Positions 20,147-31,662 are shown, numbered from the stretch's first letter. The stretch is DNA of 64,000 bases from Leishmania donovani (GCF_000227135.1 NC_018255.1:317374-381373), one strand, 5' to 3'. Made by a program: numbers and translations. Notes: a model not told the origin generated them from the sequence alone.

Positions 20147-23100
20147 ATGATGCCGCGGTCCAACGGGGAGGCGGCGGACGGTAGCGGAACCGTCGGCGGC
20201 ACACACTCCGGTGGCCATCAGAACAGAGTATGTGTCGCACCGGAAAACCCTGCCCGATCCTTGGCTACCATGTCGAGCAGCAACAACGTGTTCAGCCTTG
20301 TCGCCGCCACGCCGGATGTAAATATCAGCGACTACCAACCGCTGCAAGTCCCACGGACCACGACGGTGCGCCATGTGACGATGAGCAACGGCGGCGGTCT
20401 GCCGCTGCAGCGGACCTCTGCGTCGGAATTTTCGAGTCTCGCCGGCATTAGAAGCATGCGCAGTGGCGCCAACACCTCGGCCGCCTCCGAAGACCAGCCG
20501 CTGCCCATGCTGACAATGCTACCTTTCTCTTCCGCCTCGAGCGTTACCAAGTCAGCCGGCAGTACCGGCGTTGGTGTGGAGAGCGGCATCGGCGGGTCTG
20601 GTGCCGCCACAACGGGCGCCGCAGCGATGACCACAAGCATTGGCCCGGGCACCTCGTCCGCTGGTCGCTCTATGACACTACTGGAGCGTCGAAACAATCG
20701 CGAGCGCAGCGCTCTGAGCCTCTCATGTTTGTCAGGGCTGAATGTAGAGAAGCTTCAGGAAAGCATGCGGGAAACTAGTCTCGTCTTCAATTCTCAAGAA
20801 ACACCGGAGCCTGTGTCGCAGGGATGGTCCAAGACTGTCGCCTCGGCGGCGCTGCTGAGTGATTACGCCATGCCATCTGTGCGCGCGTCGCCGCCGGGCG
20901 CGGGAGACGTGCCTCGCTCCACGGCCGCGCACTCGGCGCGGCAGGCCACCGCCAAGTTTCAGGGTCAGGCACCGCGGCCCCCCAGCAGCGGCGAAGACGG
21001 CAGCGGCCCCCGCCGCAGTCATCCCATTTCCACCTCGGAGTCCAGAACGATCGATGAGATACCAGGAGCGCTAAAGGTAATCGGCTACAACATCCTGGCG
21101 AGCCGGCTAGCGTCCACCGACTTGTACCCCGCCTGCCCACCGTCGGTGCTGAGTGAAGAGTATCGACTGGACCTCATCAAGGAGGAGCTCCGGCGCGTTG
21201 ACCCCGACATATTGCTCTTGGAGGAGATCAGCGTGGCGGCGCACGAGCGCACTCTCGGGCCTTACTTGAGAACGGCGCTCGGGATGGAGGGGCATCACGT
21301 TGTCATCACTGATCGCAACGGAGCTCCTCGCTGCGCACCGCTGACGCAGCAGTCCAAGGGAGCAGCCGCGTTCTCGCCTGCTCTTGCTATCCCTTTTGGA
21401 ATCCCCTGCAGCACTGAGAAGAGGCCGAACTCGGTGAGCATGACGGCTACATTAGCCGGAGCGGCTGCGTGCAATAGTGACGCTTCCGCTCGGCGTGGCG
21501 CGGCCGGTGGCGCCGCGAACGGCTCCGGCGATGTCGACAGGAGGAGCAACTCGCCCCATCTGCCGCAGCTCGCCGAAACGAGCTGGAGCCGCCGCTCCAG
21601 TCGGCGCAGCAGCGTCGTGGCCGCGTCTCGGTTTCCCGCGAGCTCGTGTGGCACCCCGGCCATTTGGCAGAAACGTGGCGAGGCGTTGCCCTTGCAGCAC
21701 CCGCAGCCGTTCAGCATGCCGCAACAGGAGATGTCGTGCTCCTCGCTCGAGGACCCGCAAATCCAGCCCAAAGCGATGACGGATGAGGAGTCGATGCAGC
21801 GAAGTTGCAGCGCAGCGGAGTTCACCCAAGGTGCCACAGCGCGTGTAAACCGGCAGACGATGGGGTCTGGAGCGCCTCCGGCAGTACTTCGCGCGGAGAA
21901 GGCCACTGAGGAGGCCCTCGGCCACCGGCGAGTGGAAATGGACGGAGTGAGCATCTTTTACAAGGCGGCACGGTTCCGCGAGCTAGAGGTGATGCCGGTG
22001 CTCTTTAACCGTCTCGCCGCCGCGGAGAAGCGACTCACCCGCTACGAGCACAAGAAGCTTCAGGTGGACTCGCACAATGTGGCCCTCGTCGTGGTGCTGC
22101 AGGATATGCAGGTGATCGGGGTATCGCGCATATACGTGGTGGCTGCTGTGCATCTCATCTGGCAGCGCATCAACGCACAGCTGTGGCAGGCGCATCAGCT
22201 CCTCCGCGTCATGGAGGGACTGAAGCACAAGTACTGCAAGGGCTACGTGGACCTCGTCTACCCAAGTGGGCGTGGCTCCATCGCGTGCGACAGCGCAGTC
22301 ACCCAGCCGCCGAGCATCATCGACACCCCGCTGATGCGAGAGGGAACGCGGCGGCACGCGCAGGACGATGTCGCACCTCAGCCATCGCTACCAACGCCGC
22401 TACCGTTGCAGCAGCCGCGCGCGCTGTCTGCGCGGTGCCAAAGCATAGTACCCAGCCGCGCCACTACTGAAGCCTCCGATCCGGCTGGAGACAGCGACGG
22501 TAGCAGGCTCTTCAACGTCGCCGCCACCGATCGCATGCGCTGTAGGTACGCCAGTGTGTGCTCTGGCGTTGCCTCGTCGCCCACATCGTCCGTCACATGC
22601 ATTATCGGCGGCGACTTTAATGCCGAGCGCAGCGGGCCGGTCATGGAGTACTTGCGCACCGGCAGGGTGCCAGGGGGGGCGGAGGTGATGGAGTACTGGC
22701 GAGCACCCAAGTCGGAGTCGCCGGTGCCGCTCGACCGCACGGATGAGCGAGGCACCGGTCGGGCGACCGCCAGGGGTGAGGTGAATGCGCTGCGCCCCAC
22801 GCCTCCGCCCCCGTCAAAGGTGCCTCCACCGACACTGTATGGTGTGCTGAACCCCGCGGGGCAGGAGATGATCAGGATATCCCCGCACAACTCTATGCAC
22901 TCCTCCTTATGTTCTACGGGCTCGCCACCGTCGGTGCTGCCGCGTCGCGCGACCAAGTCTCCGCCCCGCAACTCCGTGAGCAACGCTGCTAGTGCTGCAG
23001 CGACCGGTAACGGGACAGGTGACGACCTCTGCCTCCATCAGCCATACACCCCGCTCAGCAAGCGGCCATTCAATCTCTACCCTAGCCGCGTCTCGGACGG

Positions 23101-24562
23101 CGTGCTGTCCTCGCACAATAGGGCAGACAATCGACTGCAGTGCCGACGAGACTTGGCGAAGGGTACCACCGTCGCCGCTCCGACGTCCCCGCGAAGGTCT
23201 GCCCCCACACCGAGTCCACAGCCTACCGAGAATGACCTCCGCTGCAACCGCGGAAGCACATCCCCAACTCTCTTGTCAACCTCCAGTAGCTTCATCGACA
23301 CGCCGAGCTGTGGCTGTGATGATGGCTGTGGCGGCGGCAGCAACCTTGCAGCGGTGGCCGCGTCGTCATCGCAGTATGTGCTGTTCTCTGCGTCGTCGAG
23401 CCCCGCTCGCTGTTGCAGTTCGGATGCTCAGCTGCCACTTCTGCGACCCTCGATGTCGATGAACAGGACTCCCACTGTGCATGCCGCCTCCCCAGCCTCT
23501 GCACCACAGACCTCGCCGTCGTCTGCGCGGGAGAACGGAGGCTCCGCCACCATCCCCGAAAACCACCGCGCGTACACGCGACGGCGCACCTTACCGGACA
23601 TGAGCAACATCGAGAGTAGTACGCTGGAACACTCCCGTAGCCGAAGTGCCAGTCAGAGCGGAAGCGTGCTGAGCACTGCGTTTCCCACGAACTGCGCAAT
23701 GCGACTCGCCGTGCACACTCGCCACGACACGCTCAGTGTGGAGTTGGGCGAGCCTGACTGGGAAAGTGAGGAAAGCCGCGGACGGACCCCCATGTTGGGC
23801 GATGCAACCGACGTTGCATCTTCGGCGCAGCCGAGCCCCTCTCACGATCACCAGGAAGGAGTGGGTGGTGCAGGCGGGGTTGTAGAGAAAGGAGAAGTGA
23901 ACGCGAAGCGGCGGCATCGCATCCACGCGCTGAAAAGCTTCGCAGGTGCGGACGGCGGCGGCAGCGGTGGCAACGCCTCAGCGAGCTCGAACTATGGATT
24001 GGTGATGGGTGATCACCGGCTGTCCTTGGACGGCGACCCGGCGACGCCGGCGTCCCCGCGCGCACGTCGGAAGCGGCGGCCCGCCGTCGCTGCATCCAGA
24101 GACGGGGCGCCAAGCCCTGCTTCGCCCCAAGCCACGCGCCATTTCTCCTCCCAGGCGGCGCTGCAGTCGCCGTCAGCGGTAGACTACGACTTCACGTGCT
24201 CGACGGTGTCTGCGTCACCGCCGGTGTCTCTCTTATGCCTGCCCACGCTCATCGCCAACAGCGCCTACACTCCGCCCAGCCCACCGGTGCTTCTCATTGA
24301 CGACGTCGTGCACAAGATCCGCTTGAGTGACGCCTATGCCCCGTACTGCTACCGCCATCCTTCCTACGTGTCGGCGGTGAACCCGTCCACCAACATGGAG
24401 GGCAAGGTGCTCGACCACATATTATACGAGGATGAGCACGTCGTGTGCGGCGGGGTGCTGCGGCTCGGAGAGCGACAGGAGCTTCCGAATGCGCGGGTGC
24501 CGAGTGATCACTATATGATCGGGAGCGTGCTGATCCCGATCCAGGAATTGCACCGGGCTTGA
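20147..24562 (+). CDS. endonuclease/exonuclease/phosphatase (CCR4/nocturnin-like) protein with giant insertions
   Basis: The 1471-residue product contains the parts of an EEP-fold nuclease in order. The first strand has GYNILA (313-318), with the Asn motif. Next comes YRLDLIKEELRRVDPDILLLEEIS, with the metal-binding Glu at E360. DGVSIFYKAARF (599-610) and VVAAVHLIW follow. GGDFNAE has D823 and N825. The C-terminal PSDHY motif has D1454 and H1455. These match the CCR4, nocturnin and Angel deadenylase group by motif order. The fold is interrupted by about 220 residues between E360 and 599, and by about 500 low-complexity Ser/Pro/Ala residues between about 890 and 1390, and it is preceded by about 310 disordered residues. 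A role in mRNA deadenylation or related phosphodiesterase chemistry is inferred. The CCR4 leucine-rich repeat is absent, so it is not orthodox CCR4. The start is the first of two adjacent ATGs after the likely acceptor. Confidence 0.85.
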   Translation: MMPRSNGEAADGSGTVGGTHSGGHQNRVCVAPENPARSLATMSSSNNVFSLVAATPDVNISDYQPLQVPRTTTVRHVTMSNGGGLPLQRTSASEFSSLAGIRSMRSGANTSAASEDQPLPMLTMLPFSSASSVTKSAGSTGVGVESGIGGSGAATTGAAAMTTSIGPGTSSAGRSMTLLERRNNRERSALSLSCLSGLNVEKLQESMRETSLVFNSQETPEPVSQGWSKTVASAALLSDYAMPSVRASPPGAGDVPRSTAAHSARQATAKFQGQAPRPPSSGEDGSGPRRSHPISTSESRTIDEIPGALKVIGYNILASRLASTDLYPACPPSVLSEEYRLDLIKEELRRVDPDILLLEEISVAAHERTLGPYLRTALGMEGHHVVITDRNGAPRCAPLTQQSKGAAAFSPALAIPFGIPCSTEKRPNSVSMTATLAGAAACNSDASARRGAAGGAANGSGDVDRRSNSPHLPQLAETSWSRRSSRRSSVVAASRFPASSCGTPAIWQKRGEALPLQHPQPFSMPQQEMSCSSLEDPQIQPKAMTDEESMQRSCSAAEFTQGATARVNRQTMGSGAPPAVLRAEKATEEALGHRRVEMDGVSIFYKAARFRELEVMPVLFNRLAAAEKRLTRYEHKKLQVDSHNVALVVVLQDMQVIGVSRIYVVAAVHLIWQRINAQLWQAHQLLRVMEGLKHKYCKGYVDLVYPSGRGSIACDSAVTQPPSIIDTPLMREGTRRHAQDDVAPQPSLPTPLPLQQPRALSARCQSIVPSRATTEASDPAGDSDGSRLFNVAATDRMRCRYASVCSGVASSPTSSVTCIIGGDFNAERSGPVMEYLRTGRVPGGAEVMEYWRAPKSESPVPLDRTDERGTGRATARGEVNALRPTPPPPSKVPPPTLYGVLNPAGQEMIRISPHNSMHSSLCSTGSPPSVLPRRATKSPPRNSVSNAASAAATGNGTGDDLCLHQPYTPLSKRPFNLYPSRVSDGVLSSHNRADNRLQCRRDLAKGTTVAAPTSPRRSAPTPSPQPTENDLRCNRGSTSPTLLSTSSSFIDTPSCGCDDGCGGGSNLAAVAASSSQYVLFSASSSPARCCSSDAQLPLLRPSMSMNRTPTVHAASPASAPQTSPSSARENGGSATIPENHRAYTRRRTLPDMSNIESSTLEHSRSRSASQSGSVLSTAFPTNCAMRLAVHTRHDTLSVELGEPDWESEESRGRTPMLGDATDVASSAQPSPSHDHQEGVGGAGGVVEKGEVNAKRRHRIHALKSFAGADGGGSGGNASASSNYGLVMGDHRLSLDGDPATPASPRARRKRRPAVAASRDGAPSPASPQATRHFSSQAALQSPSAVDYDFTCSTVSASPPVSLLCLPTLIANSAYTPPSPPVLLIDDVVHKIRLSDAYAPYCYRHPSYVSAVNPSTNMEGKVLDHILYEDEHVVCGGVLRLGERQELPNARVPSDHYMIGSVLIPIQELHRA

Positions 24563-27365
24563 GGCGTGGCTGGCGGTTACTGCTTGAGGGGGAGGGAGGG
24601 ATGGGGGAGTGCGCAAAAGGCGAAGAGGTGCACGGGGTAGGATGCATCGATGTGCGTGCGCAGCGCGAGGCATACAAACCACATCTTTTTATTTTGTCGT
24701 TTCGCTGGTTGTCATCCGTTTCTCGCACATCCACGTTTACTCCGATTTGACGACTTCCTTTGGCTTTCTCGAAGACGCTATACATGCACTCACGGACACA
24801 CACACACACACATACACTCGCATAAGAAGTGTACACACTCAAATCACCAGTTATGACGGAGATGTGCGTGTAAGAACAGAAGAAGAAGTGAAGATAGCCA
24901 TCTTGGTCTCTTTGTTGTTGTTTTCCTTCTACGCGGGAGCACAGTGTGCTGGTGGGTACGGAGCAACGAGGGGGAGATGGGTAGGTCTTGCTGAGGTGGC
25001 AGGTTCCTGTGGGTGCGTGTGTGGAGTTGTGTAGGATCTAGTGGGCGAGGGACGTATGCCACTTGCATCTGATGTGCTCCTTCCCGTCGGTTTACGTCTT
25101 TTGATTTTGATTCCATGTAAGGCTTTGAAAATCGCTTTTTGGTTGCAACCCTGTTTGCCTTCTCCTCCTTCTCCTCGCCTTCTCCCTCTCTGCCCCCCCC
25201 CCGCGAAACCCATACTTGCGTGTATTCACCTCTCTCACTCTATCCGTGTGTGCGTCTGTGTCTGTGCGTATGTGCGCGTAGACGTCTGCGCTCTCTTTCT
25301 TGTCCATGTACGTTCTCTCTCGCTGTCCCTCCGCTGTTTTTTCTTGTTGAATTTCTTACTGAGTGTGCACGCTCTCTCTGCCTCTCGTCCTCCCGTCGTT
25401 TTATGTATTTATGTGTGTGCGTGTATATGCGCGACCAAATCGACTTCGGTTTCACCTTCGGCTTCGGTGCCTCCTTCCTCCTCGTCCTCGTTGGATGTTC
25501 TGTCTGTAATCGCCTTTTTTTTTTACGGCGGTAGTGGATATGTGAATGCTGTTGTTAATACCGCTGCTGTTGTGGGGCAGGTCTCCTCTCTCTGTGTGTA
25601 GCATGTACTACTACTATTTTGCTTCGCTCTCCTCTTTTTTTTTCGTATGTTGTTTGGAGTTGATATGGTCTTCTTTGCCGCTACTGCCCGTCCTCCACCT
25701 TGTTTTCTTCCCAGCGCTGTCCGCGCACTCTGCACTGGGCTCTCTCTTTCTGTGTCTTGTGCTTTTATGAACGACTGTGTTCTGAGGAAGAGGGAGACAT
25801 GTCGACCGGTCACCGTCGGTGCCCGTCTCATTGGTCTCGTGGTGGTGGAGGGAGAGCAAAGGTAATGAGAGGGGCGGTATACACTTCCCATCTCTCGCCT
25901 TGTCGTTGCTGTCGTCCTCCACTTCCATGACCGTCATCCTTCTCCCACCCTCCCGGACGCCTCGCCTCTCTCTCGTTGTCCACCACCTCGTCAACGCTTT
26001 TTTTTTCAACGCTGCCGCACTTTTCGCGTCTAACTTCAGTGTTGTCCTCGCGTTTCCCATAGATGCAATACGTAAAGGAAAGAGAGCAGCACACAACCCT
26101 CCTCCTCTCCCATGCGTGTGCGGTGCGCAGCACCAGAGGGACTTCAAAAGAAGAATAAAAAAGTGGCTGATGGGGAAGATGAGTGATGGTGGTGGCTCTA
26201 TGCAGTGCTTTACTCTCTTGCTACAGCTTCTCACTTCCATGGTGCCGCTCCTCCTCATTTTTCCTGCTCATCATCTCTCCCTCTTCTTTTGATATCCCGT
26301 GAGTCCAGTGTTGCTGCTGTTGCCGGCTGAAGCGTAATTATGTCTGCACGTGTCTTCGTCTCCCACCTCCCCACTCCTCTTCCCTGTCGTGTGCGGTGCT
26401 CTCTCGAGCTTCTCTCGGAGTCGCGGCCTCCCTCCTCCCTCTTCCCTCCTCCTTCCTTCCTTCCTGCCGCCCCCTCTTTTTCTTTGAGAGAATTTTTCCC
26501 ATGTGTTTCCTTGCCTCTTGGTTCTTCTTCCACGCCATTCAGACTTCCCGCATGTACATGGTTCATTCTACTCTATCCATCTCGTTTTGCCTTCCCGTGC
26601 TACACGAATGTGTGTCTCTCTCCGCTTCACAATGCCCGAACGCGCACGCATCAACGCATAAAAAATGTCAGAATGCAAAGGAAACAATAACAAAAAAAAA
26701 GACAAGGCAGAATGTGTCAGAGGCGTGGGCACACATCCGGAGACACTACAACAGCGGCACGCGCTCGATAAAGTCCCCGTCGTGCACGCTCGTGTCTGGA
26801 TGTGTGATTGTTTGTGCGCTGCTCTTCATTGAGACACGCACCCGAGTATCTACATCGATTACTCGGCACTCCTGTTGCAACTCTGGGCTCGCGCGCTTTT
26901 CCGCTCCCTTTTGTTTTGAATTTTCGTTCCTCCCCTCCCACCGTGCCTTTGCCTGCTGCCCGCCACACGGACCGATGAAGATGCAGCGCCGCCCTCACCC
27001 CATGTTTCTCTTTTCGTCCCTCGTGTCTCACCTCGTCTCTTCCCCCTCTCTCTTGCATTCGTTTCGGTCGCCGGCAGTGGTGGTGGTGCTGGTGGTTTTT
27101 TCGCGCCAGGAAAAGGGGGAAAACAGGAATACAAGAAACGCCGTTGCTTCCAATTTTCGGTTTCTCATGCGGGATCTGCTTGCTTCTCTCACAGCAAGAC
27201 ACAAAACTTGCTTGCGCCTGGGTTTGTGTGGCCCTTGCTGAGCTTTCTGCCTCTCTCACACCCTTTTGTGTATACGTGCGTGCTGAGATGACCCTTTCAC
27301 CCTGACACGCGGCTCACAATACCGAGCGCGGTGAAAAAAAAAGCGATGATTTTCTTTTTTTTCAA
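24563..27365. other. long intergenic region
   Basis: No gene is supported in 2.8 kb. The sequence is dominated by C/T-rich tracts, CA repeats near 24800-24815 and T runs (25517-25524, 25635-25642 and 26000-26006). Open frames such as 25041-25601 and 26396-27241 are composed of the residues that C/T tracts encode and show no conserved-looking domain. Confidence 0.5.
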
Positions 27366-28020
27366 ATGGCCCTTCCCGGCACGATGCGTGCCGCTGCGGA
27401 CTTCCGCGACGCGAACAACCCGCTTAAGTTACGGATGACTGCAAGCATGCAGTGGACATCGCTGTCGGCCTTGACAATGCACTTAGCGACAAGGGTGTCG
27501 ATTGGCGTCTGCTGGCTCTCCGAGGCCCTTTTCAAGCGCAAGAAGGCCCTCTAGGGAGACTGGCTCGCCAGTAGTCGCAGTGACGCTTTTTTGAGGAGCT
27601 GCAAGGACTCAATAAATTGCGTAAAGCGCATGGCTTGCTCATGAAGGCGCTGAACATGGATGGTGCGGGAAAGATGACGCCGAGGGACTCTCAGCTCATG
27701 TACGACACCTGGGTTTACCCCTGCCCCTACCCGAAAGCAGAGCATGCTGAACAAGTGGCTGCAACTTATCGGACAGTGCGGTTGCTGCTTCGTGGTGGGC
27801 CCCGGCGCAGGGGCCCTGGCGAACAATGCCTGCCCCCACAAGTGCCGGATCACCGGCGCCGGTTTCACCATGTACACGGGTGTGCGGTATCTGGTGCAGC
27901 ACAACTTTGTGAACCAGAAGGTGCAGGGAGGACACCTTCCGCGATACAGTGTCTCAGCTGGCGGACCTAAACAGGGCCAGATGAGGTCAACAGGGAGGGC
28001 GTCAGCGCCCTCGTGTAAGC
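27366..28020 (+). pseudogene. probable decayed gene, identity unknown
   Basis: This stretch is compositionally like coding DNA (GC-rich, few tracts) but no frame stays open. An ATG at 27366, directly after a T-rich tract, begins a 62-codon frame. A second frame overlapping it reads sensibly from about 27452 to 27560. A third runs through about 27590-27750 (with KLRKAHGLLMKALNMDGAGK and MYDTWVYPCPYPK). A fourth follows from 27744 (MLNKWLQLIGQCGCC, ACPHKCRITGAGFTMYTGV). The switch between globular-looking frames with intervening stops suggests frameshifts in a former gene. I cannot name the parent family. Alternatives are sequencing indels, or a chance GC-rich spacer. Confidence 0.4.
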
Positions 28021-29904
28021 AAAAAGAAAACAAAAAACTGCATGCGCTTCATCGAAACGAAGCTCGGCCCCGGAAGACTAGCGCCAGGGACGGGGGGGGA
28101 TGGGCTGCCGGCTACACCTCACTCGCGCTGGGCTTCGCGCGCGGCATTTGTGTGGTTGAAGGTACCGCACCTGTAGCCTCCCGACCTTCCGTTGCTCTAC
28201 TAGTTGGGCGGGCGGTCAGCTGTTTGTCTTCATGCTTTCCCCCGTCTCTTATCGTTTTATGGGTGTGCTCCCTTTTTTTTTCGTGTTGCTTTTTCCCCGC
28301 ACTGCATCCCTCGTGCCTTATCAACGAACACGCCCACTTGTTGTTATGGTGTTCCATTTCGTTGCTGTTGCCCCGCGGACACCTGCGGCACCCCGGCAGA
28401 GCCTCTACCTTTCCCTGCGGCTTCCCACTCACGCGCCCACATGCAAGGGAGCGGGGGAAAGGGGGAGGGGCGAGGTCTGTGACTGGGGTGGCCACAGGGT
28501 CCGTCAGCGCGATGCGTCTTAATAGGCGTGCCGCCTCGCTTAGAGATCAGTGGTGGGCCTGGGTGATTGAGGCATCTCAAGAACTCACACGATGAAGTAA
28601 GCGGCATGCAACAGCGGCACCTGAGGCTTTCTATCCTGCCTTGGAGCTTCGCTTGCCTCTGTGTTTTCTTTCTGTTTGTTTTCACGGCGCACATCACCGG
28701 GCCCTCTCCCCACCAGCTCCTTTCTTCTTTGGTTTCGTTCGTCGCACCCTCTGCTCCGCCATCAAGAAACTCCAACGTCATGCGCTGCCGTGTGGTGGGA
28801 GTTCGAGAACAGGGCACCTCTCAGCCTCCCGCTCGGTTTATTTGCCAAAGATGTAAAGCCGTGCTGGGCAGGAGAGTGGGCGTTACCTGCTTCTCTCTCG
28901 TTAGGGGCGTCGCTTTCCGCCGCGGTATTGTTTCCGTCCTTTGCCGTTGTTCAACGTTATTCTTCTCGACACTTCCTCCACCACCCCCTTCCTCAGCCTG
29001 CGGAACGGCGACGGGGCGCACTATACCGCCCCTCCAGCCACAACACCTCCCATACCAAGACTTCCGGATCTTTTCTCAGCTGCGCGCTCCTCTACCCGTA
29101 TCCGATCCACCGCCTCTGATGTAGTCTAATACCCCCCCCCCCACGCACACACTTCACCCTTCCCCTCCCTTCGGTAAGGCAGCGAAGAAGACAAGACGCG
29201 CATGGCAAAGCGCACGCGCCACGTTCTCCTCCCCCTCCCCCGATTCGTTTCTTTTCGTTCTTACGCGCCCTGTCCCTTGCTCGCTTGCTTATTGTTTTTT
29301 TTTTTCGTTGGCTGCTTCTCTGTGTTTCCGCCTCCCTGATCCGCTCGCCCACGTGCGCCTGTGTGCCGGTGGCTGCGAACGCGTGTGTGCGTGCGCACGT
29401 GCACGTGAATTGGAAACGTGAGGGGGGTGGTTCGATGCAACTCACGTGACGATCGCAAATCGCTGCAGCGGCAAGGGCAGTCGCATGCGCGCGCACACCC
29501 CCGCTGAAGGACGGGAAGGCAAACGGACAGACAGACAACACCGCAGCAGAGGAGCCTTGGCTGTGAAAAGAGAAATACTGTCGCTTGAAAAGAGTTAAGG
29601 GTGCTGCCGACTACGGCTCTGCCTCTTCTCAAACAGGCGGGAGGGATGGAAGAGGTGCTTCCTTGGTGCTGTCGGCGCTAAATTCGCGTGTCGCTCCACC
29701 CCGCTCTTCGTGCGCTCGTGTGCTGTGCATGCATGCCGTTGAAGAGGACTGCACTTTCACAACTGGCGAATGCTCTTCACATCTCTCTCTTTCCCTCTCC
29801 TTACACGTTGCTCCTCACATTCTCTCGGCCCGCAACACTGCACCTAACCAGAGAGAGAGAGAAAAAAAAAAGAAAACAAAGCAAAACTTACAACCGCCGG
29901 CGTT
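28021..29904. other. intergenic region upstream of bS16m
   Basis: No gene is supported. The left part (to about 28600) may include the end of the decayed gene at 27.4-28.0 kb. The remainder is C/T-rich with a poly-C run near 29132 and T runs near 29296. The pyrimidine tract at about 29781-29826 followed by AG at 29850-29851 is the likely acceptor for the next gene. Confidence 0.5.
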
Positions 29905-30474
29905 ATGTTTTGGACAAGCACGGTGCTGTGCGCGCGTGCCCTGGTGGATCGCAAGTCCCCACAGCTCTGGGGTGCGCCTGGTGCGCCGATCATCCGCATG
30001 CGTGGCCACCACGTGACATGGAAGTTCCAGTCGTATGACATGTTTGTCGAGCACACGCACCGGCGCCGCAACTCCGACATCCGTCTTCTGCACTACCTCG
30101 GCAAGCACTGCCCTCACCCGCAAAAGTCGCTTTGGTCGCCCGACACCCCGGTTACGCAGGACCGGCACTTGTTCATGCTGACCACGATCGACGTGGACGC
30201 CTTCAAGTATTGGTTTGGTGTCAAGCGATGCCGCCTCTCCGTAGGCCCGTGGAACATTCTCGCGAAGTCTGGGCTGCTTCCCCCGTCGCACAAGCAGAAC
30301 TCGAAGATCATGCCGAAACCGATCTTTGACAAAGAGCAGCTGATGAGGTACTACCTGGCCAACCGCAAAGACCAGCGGCAGATGGAGCGGGAGGACTACT
30401 TGAACTACAAAAATAGTATGGTGAAGTCGCCAGAGGAGCGTGCGGCGGAGCGGCCGGTGGCGCCCTTTTTGTAA
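29905..30474 (+). CDS. mitochondrial small-subunit ribosomal protein bS16m-like
   Basis: The 189-residue product matches the bS16 pattern by eye. Residues about 29-72 (IIRMRGHHVTWKFQ, then RRNSDIRLLHYLGKHCPHP) correspond to the bacterial IRLxRxG...RFIExLGxYNP block. Residues about 94-125 (TIDVDAFKYWFGVKRCRLS, then LAKSGLLPP) correspond to the block around D-x2-R-I-x-Y-W-L-x2-G-A-Q-P-S-x2-V-x2-L-L-x3-G. The N-terminal 25 residues are short on acidic groups and could be a mitochondrial import signal. A charged C-terminal extension of about 65 residues goes beyond the bacterial protein, as is common for kinetoplastid mitoribosomal proteins. It would act in the mitoribosome small subunit. The family call is mine from motif spacing and was not searched. 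Confidence 0.7.
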   Translation: MFWTSTVLCARALVDRKSPQLWGAPGAPIIRMRGHHVTWKFQSYDMFVEHTHRRRNSDIRLLHYLGKHCPHPQKSLWSPDTPVTQDRHLFMLTTIDVDAFKYWFGVKRCRLSVGPWNILAKSGLLPPSHKQNSKIMPKPIFDKEQLMRYYLANRKDQRQMEREDYLNYKNSMVKSPEERAAERPVAPFL

Positions 30475-31662
30475 TGTCTGTTTTGACACCCCGAAAAGCG
30501 ACGGCAGCAGCGAGGTACGTGCACGAAAAGACGACGTCGAGAGGTACGGTGCATAGAAGTTCACAAGAAGCCCAGTGGCACTGCAGCCTCTCGTTGACAG
30601 TCGCGTCTCGCATACAGTGCGTGTGTGTGTGTGTTTCTCGCTCTCTCGCTGCGCCTTCCTCCTGTGGTGCCTCGCTCCGGCCCTCTTCCCTCTCCACGAC
30701 GCATTGTGCATCTGCGGTGTGTGTGTGTGTGTGCTGCTGTTGCGGACAAGGATGGGTCTTGATGCGCCTCTGTCTGGCGTTTGCGTGCATGTGTGCGCTT
30801 GTACGTGAGAATGAGTGACCGATGATGGCCGGCTTTGCTGCGGATGCTCCGCACATCAATTCACATACACACACACGGATATCAAAGGCAAGAACGCAAT
30901 AACAACAAAAAGAATCGAAAGCGCGAAACGAGCGATGTGCAGAGCTGCAGCCCGTGCGCGCGTGATGGAAGACGTCTCACTGTGCAGCCGACCCTACTGA
31001 TAATGAGGCTGGCAGCATCACGTCATTTATGTGAGCACGAGGGGAAAAAGAAGAGGAGCTGAAACGCCTGGGGTGTGTCTTCATGCATCTAAGCATGCTA
31101 GACGCGTTACTGATTGCAGCCGTGCATGCCACCTCAGTTTGAGTGCGCTCGCACACGTCATGAACGCGCCGTGTTTTGCATCCCTCAACAGGTTCTTCAG
31201 GCAATGAAGCGACTCGTCATTCGTCTCTCTCTCTCCACTTTCCCTCTCCCTCTCTCTTACGTGTATTTCTGCGTGTGGGTGTGTGCGTGTGTGCACCGCC
31301 GTAGTACCCCCGCCCTTATTTGCACGGCGTCTTTTATATTTTACCTCTGTTAGTCTCCCTCCTGCGGTGGTGGTAGCCTTGATTGCCCGTGTATTGTTGC
31401 TGTCGTTGTTATCGCTGCACCGGCACAGCCCATCGTACTCACTATCTCGGGCTCCCTTCTGTGTGTGTTTGTGTTTTCTGTTGGAGTCCCCTAGAAAAAG
31501 CGCAGAGACACACGAGCAAATTCCGTGCTGTCGTGCTGGCTCGCTGCGCCTCCGTCCCTCTCTCTCGTTCGCTTACGCGAGGGGTACTAGCGCCTCTCCG
31601 CCCTCTCCACACTCGCGACGACACCCGTGAACACAACAGAGGCACGTGCCGAAAAAAAAAAG
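30475..31662. other. intergenic region
   Basis: No gene is seen. It contains GT runs at about 30618-30634 and 30717-30733, C/T-rich tracts, and a CATAGAAG octamer at 30552-30559 in the likely 3' UTR of the upstream gene. A 10-A run ends two bases before the ATG at 31663. Confidence 0.55.

Noticed and set aside
29430..29450. GGTTCGATGC-like stretch as a tRNA T-loop
   Set aside because: No matching acceptor, D or anticodon arms can be folded around it, and no other tRNA box pairs were found.
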